63,383 nucleotides of DNA from Candidatus Borkfalkia faecavium (lineage in GTDB: Bacteria; Bacillota; Clostridia; Christensenellales; Borkfalkiaceae). The DNA is taken from positions 1 through 63,383 of the forward strand of contig DXEW01000017.1 of NCBI GenBank assembly GCA_019114755.1, read 5' to 3'. Under the pieces are notes generated by a model. The model was not told the DNA's origin and searched no databases. It saw only the letters and a list, made by a program, of their open reading frames with translations. Numbering within the stretch: the stretch's first letter is position 1; every line of letters starts with the position of its first letter. A program made the translations under genes and the position numbers. This document shows positions 60,763-63,383 of this stretch, piece by piece.

Positions 60763-61569
60763 TCAATTTTTGGGGAGGGTGCGCCTGTACAGCTCGCTTT
60801 TGGAGACGCCGCGGTCTTTTGCGGCGGCTTTGAGCGCCTCTTTGCGGGGCATGCCCTGCGCCATGTAGTGGGCGACGTGCTCCTCTTCCGAAAGGGAATT
60901 GAGCGGGTTTTGCTGCGGAGAAGCCCCCTGCACCACCAGCACGTACTCGCCCCGCTTTTCGCCCGCCAGCCCCGCGGAGAGAGCAAAGTATTCGCAGCTT
61001 TCGTGCAGCTTGGTGATCTCGCGCACGGCGCACGCCTGCCGCTCGCCCCACACTTCGTATAAGAGGGCGACGTCGGCGTCTACGTCCTGCGGGGCGGAAT
61101 AGAGGGCGAGCGTCCCTTCAAAGGAGGCGTACTTTTGCAAAAAGGCGCGCTTTTCCGACGTCTTCCCCCGCAAAAAGCCCAAAAAGGCGAAGGTTTCGGC
61201 GGGGAAGCCCGAAAGCACCAGCGCCGCCACGAAGGCGCAGGCGCCGGGCACGAGGGTATAGGGAATGCCCGCCTCGCGCAGCTGTAACGCCAAGAGATTG
61301 CCGGGATCGGAGATGACGGGCGTGCCCGCGTCGGTGACCACGGCGACCTCTTTCCCCTCCCGCGCCAGCGATACGAGCTTTTCCGCCGCCGCGCGCTCGT
61401 TGAACTTGTGGCAGGCGACGAGCGGCTTTTTGATCTGATAATGATTGAGAAGTTTGAGGGAGTGGCGGGTGTCTTCACAGAAGACGGCGTCGACCGCCCG
61501 CAATACCTCTAAGGCGCGCAGCGATATATCGCCCAAATTGCCGATGGGCGTGGCGACGAAATAGACCAT
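60763..61569 (-). CDS. rsmI: 16S rRNA (cytidine(1402)-2'-O)-methyltransferase
   Basis: 268 residues from the ATG at 61567-61569 (MVYFVATPIGNLGDISLRAL), AGGAG upstream. Tetrapyrrole-methylase fold with CEDTRHSLKLLNH, VTDAGTPVISDPG and VPGACAFVAALVLSGF. The C-terminal helical domain reads ALKAAAKDRGVSKSELYRRT. Follows the trmN6-like gene, a common pairing in Bacillota. Confidence 0.96.
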   Translation of the reverse strand: MVYFVATPIGNLGDISLRALEVLRAVDAVFCEDTRHSLKLLNHYQIKKPLVACHKFNERAAAEKLVSLAREGKEVAVVTDAGTPVISDPGNLLALQLREAGIPYTLVPGACAFVAALVLSGFPAETFAFLGFLRGKTSEKRAFLQKYASFEGTLALYSAPQDVDADVALLYEVWGERQACAVREITKLHESCEYFALSAGLAGEKRGEYVLVVQGASPQQNPLNSLSEEEHVAHYMAQGMPRKEALKAAAKDRGVSKSELYRRTLPKN

Positions 61570-61589
61570 GGTTGTTCTCCTTTGGCGCA

Positions 61590-61815
61590 CGGGCGCTTTT
61601 TTGCCGCGCAGACGGACAGAGCCGATGCGCGGGCGGCTCGCTTGCCGCCGCCTGCGGCGGGCGTTTTTTGCCGCCGCCTGCGGCGGGCGCTTTTTTGCCG
61701 CGCAGACGGACAGAGCCGATCGCGGCGGCCGCAGCGCGGGCGTCCCTTTTACAGGCGGGGCGCCCGTCTGTTTTTATTCGGCGCGGCGGGCGTTTTTTGC
61801 CGCCGCCTGCCGCAG
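61590..61815 (+). repeat. GC-rich repeats between rsmI and the methyltransferase
   Basis: GCCGCCTGCGGCGGGCG followed by TTTTTT is repeated (about 61649-61692), and GCGCAGACGGACAGAGCCGA occurs twice (about 61607 and 61702). Each first type is a terminator-like hairpin on the plus strand, although both flanking genes are on the minus strand. Confidence 0.65.
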
Positions 61816-61835
61816 CTCGGCCGATGCGCGGGCGC

Positions 61836-62552
61836 TCAGTTTTTGACGTTGACGATGTCCGGCAGAAGTTCGGTGCCCGGCTTTGCGCCCTTGACCCCTT
61901 CCGCCAGCAATAAATACGGCTTTGCCCCCTCTCTGCCCCGCACCAGCTGCACCCGCTTTGGCTCTAAGCCGCATTCCTTCATGATATACAAGACCTCGGC
62001 GAGGCGGTCGGCGCGGTTCGAGATCGCCAGCCTGCCCCCGAAGCGCAGCTTTTTGGCGGCAACAGAAACGGCCTCGCGCAGGGTGATGGTGAGCTCTTTG
62101 CGGCAGACCGCCTTGTGGTATTCCTCTTTCTGGAAGCCGCCCGTCTCGTAGGGCGGGTTGCAGAGGATGAGGGAAAAGTGCTCGTCGTACTCTTTGCCGA
62201 TGTCCTGCACGCGGCAGCACACGGCGGTAAAACCCGTAAGGCCGTTCAGCCGCACCGAGCGGGCGCTCATCTCCGAGAGGGCGGGCTGCATCTCGAACAG
62301 GGTGACGCTTTGGATATGCGGGTTGAGGGCGTAAAAGTGCAGCCCCACGATGCCGCTGCCCGCGCAGAAGTCGGCGACTATATCCTTCTTTTTCCCCCGC
62401 GCAAAGCGCGAGAGGAGCACGGCGTCGCTGGTGAAGCGGTACAGGCTTTTATTTTGAATGATGCGCAGGTCCCCTTCCAGCAGTTCTTCGATGCACTCTC
62501 CCTCGCCGAGGGGCACATCCTGCCCGATGGGCGGCATTTGCTTTGTTTCCAT
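61836..62552 (-). CDS. tRNA1(Val) (adenine(37)-N6)-methyltransferase-like protein
   Basis: 238 residues from the ATG at 62550-62552 (METKQMPPIGQDVPLGEGEC). SAM motif DFCAGSGIVGLHF and the catalytic NPPY of N6-adenine methyltransferases are present, with FTSDAVLLSRFA upstream as in the TrmN6 family. No Shine-Dalgarno; a TACTAT extended -10 lies only ten bases above the ATG, so the mRNA may be leaderless. Confidence 0.9.
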   Translation of the reverse strand: METKQMPPIGQDVPLGEGECIEELLEGDLRIIQNKSLYRFTSDAVLLSRFARGKKKDIVADFCAGSGIVGLHFYALNPHIQSVTLFEMQPALSEMSARSVRLNGLTGFTAVCCRVQDIGKEYDEHFSLILCNPPYETGGFQKEEYHKAVCRKELTITLREAVSVAAKKLRFGGRLAISNRADRLAEVLYIMKECGLEPKRVQLVRGREGAKPYLLLAEGVKGAKPGTELLPDIVNVKN

Positions 62553-62605
62553 ACCAACATAGTACCACAAATGCGGCAAAAACACAAACGGTTTGCGCGC
62601 GGCGG

Positions 62606-62634
62606 TTGACAAACGGGCGTAGGCGTGGTATCAT
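62606..62634 (+). promoter_or_regulatory. Promoter of the nitroreductase
   Basis: TTGACA (62606-62611), 17 bp, TATCAT (62629-62634) with extended TGG. Confidence 0.92.
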
Positions 62635-62659
62635 CGAAGAAAAAAGGGAGGGTAAGAAT

Positions 62660-63163
62660 ATGCAGACAAGTGAAGCCATCCGCGCCCGCAGGAGCGTGCG
62701 CAAGTATAAAGCGGGGGCGGCCGTGCCCCCCGAGCACGTAAAGCTGATGCTGGAGGCGGCGATGATGGCGCCCAGCGCCGTCAACAGCAGGCCCTGGGAA
62801 TTTTATGTGGTGGAAAAGCGAGAGACGTTAGATCTGCTGATGCAGGCGCACCCCGCCTGCAAGATGCTGGAGACGGCCTCTCTTGCCATCGCGGTGTGCG
62901 GGCGGCCCGACCTGCAGCCGGGGCGCGGCTTTTGGCCGCAGGACTGCGGCGCGGCGGTAGAGAACCTCTTATTGCAGGCGACAGACCTCGGCTACGGCAC
63001 CTGCTGGTGCGGCTGTTACCCCGCCCAGCCGCGCACCGACGGCGTGCAGCAGGTTTTGGGCTGTGAAAGCATCCCCGTGGCGCTCATCGCTGTGGGCGTC
63101 GCGGACGAAGCGCCCGCCGCCAGGGGCTTTTACGACGAGGCGCGGGTGCACTATATCCGCTGA
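62660..63163 (+). CDS. Nitroreductase family protein
   Basis: 167 residues from the ATG at 62660 (MQTSEAIRARRSVRKYK), GGGAGGG upstream. FMN-binding RRSVRKY, MMAPSAVNSRPWEFYV and GYGTCWCGCYP are family blocks. Reduces nitro groups, flavins or quinones with NAD(P)H; the physiological substrate is unknown. Short form without extra domains. Confidence 0.93.
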   Translation: MQTSEAIRARRSVRKYKAGAAVPPEHVKLMLEAAMMAPSAVNSRPWEFYVVEKRETLDLLMQAHPACKMLETASLAIAVCGRPDLQPGRGFWPQDCGAAVENLLLQATDLGYGTCWCGCYPAQPRTDGVQQVLGCESIPVALIAVGVADEAPAARGFYDEARVHYIR

Positions 63164-63203
63164 AAAACAAAAACGGGCAAACAAAGAGGCCTTCTCCGAT
63201 CAT

Positions 63204-63383
63204 AACCAAGTCAAAGTAATCCGAACCCGATCGAAAGCGGGGATATTACCACATCTGCGGCGTTAAAGCCCTTGCCAATACGTCGCTGTATTGCCTGCGG
63301 GCTTTGCCTTGCATCTGTAGTGATCTACCCGCTTTCGATTGCTTCGCACCCTGAAAGAGCGCATTTTGCGATGGATTGGGGCG
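63204..63383 (+). mobile_element. MITE-like element, second full-type copy (cut by window end)
   Basis: The first 180 bases match 33422 onward with only scattered differences (terminus AACCAAGTCAAAGTAATCCG, TA on the left flank). It includes the AAAGCCC/GGGCTTT hairpin. The right end lies outside the window. Confidence 0.9.

Overview
The window reads as a chromosomal segment of a high-GC member of the Bacillota, most likely an anaerobic clostridial lineage (Christensenellales-like is a guess from style, not proven). Supporting signs are the Gram-positive order of the S10-spc-alpha ribosomal operons, a zinc-ribbon S14, adenylate kinase with a four-cysteine lid, a CIRCE operator in front of hsp20, an L10 leader attenuator in front of rplJ, a YitT protein, a YugP-type metallopeptidase, a DUF1858 protein and an A-type flavoprotein. 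Nearly all genes have strong GGAGG ribosome binding sites, and many promoters combine TTGACA with an extended -10 (TGnTATAAT-like).

Layout. 0.4-7.6 kb (minus strand): rpsB-tsf, pyrH-frr-uppS-cdsA and dxr-rseP (translation, mRNA precursor supply, isoprenoid and phospholipid synthesis, membrane proteolysis). 7.9-17.5 kb: a RuvX-DUF1292 in-frame fusion, an MFS transporter, a zinc phospholipase C-like protein, a YtxH-like protein, a Myb/HTH-like protein, an unknown plus-strand gene, a YugP metallopeptidase, about 1 kb of structured repeats, then a cyclophilin lipoprotein. 17.7-34.3 kb: one long ribosomal superoperon from rpsJ to rplQ, transcribed leftwards and interrupted between rpsJ and rplC by a 279-bp inverted-repeat element. 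34.7-42 kb: hsp20, divergent yitT and a DUF1266 gene, then rplL-rplJ-rplA-rplK-nusG-secE-rpmG. The block normally found between rplL and rpsJ (rpoBC, rpsLG, fusA, tuf) is absent here. 42-52 kb: flavodiiron protein, a PadR-DUF1700-DUF4097 envelope-type regulatory operon, a MATE exporter, a bile-salt/penicillin acylase-like hydrolase, a GH31 glycosidase, a sirtuin and a DUF1858 protein. 52.1-52.7 kb: a non-coding AT-richer segment with a cluster of DnaA-box-like 9-mers (candidate replication origin), then tRNA-Arg(ACG). 53.2-56.4 kb: a lower-GC, probably acquired operon (flavin reductase, DUF5131 radical-SAM-like, MarR, SPL-like radical SAM) followed by remnants of a serine recombinase and an AraC regulator. 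56.5-63.2 kb: mutM, a small unknown protein, a second MATE exporter, a conserved unknown, a membrane protein, rsmI, a TrmN6-like methyltransferase and a nitroreductase.

Two dispersed repeat families stand out. One is a composite structured intergenic repeat (copies at about 1-365, 15499-16400, 34480-34700 and 38785-39300) whose loops are conserved while the stem arms change in a compensated way. The other is a MITE-like element with 26-bp terminal inverted repeats (33422-33700, 63204-end, and a 58-bp deletion derivative at 13357-13414). Short tandem duplications, often of gene ends, occur in at least eight other places.

All calls rest on reading the sequence. No database search or structure prediction was run, so family names are from recognised motifs and functions of unknown genes are left open.
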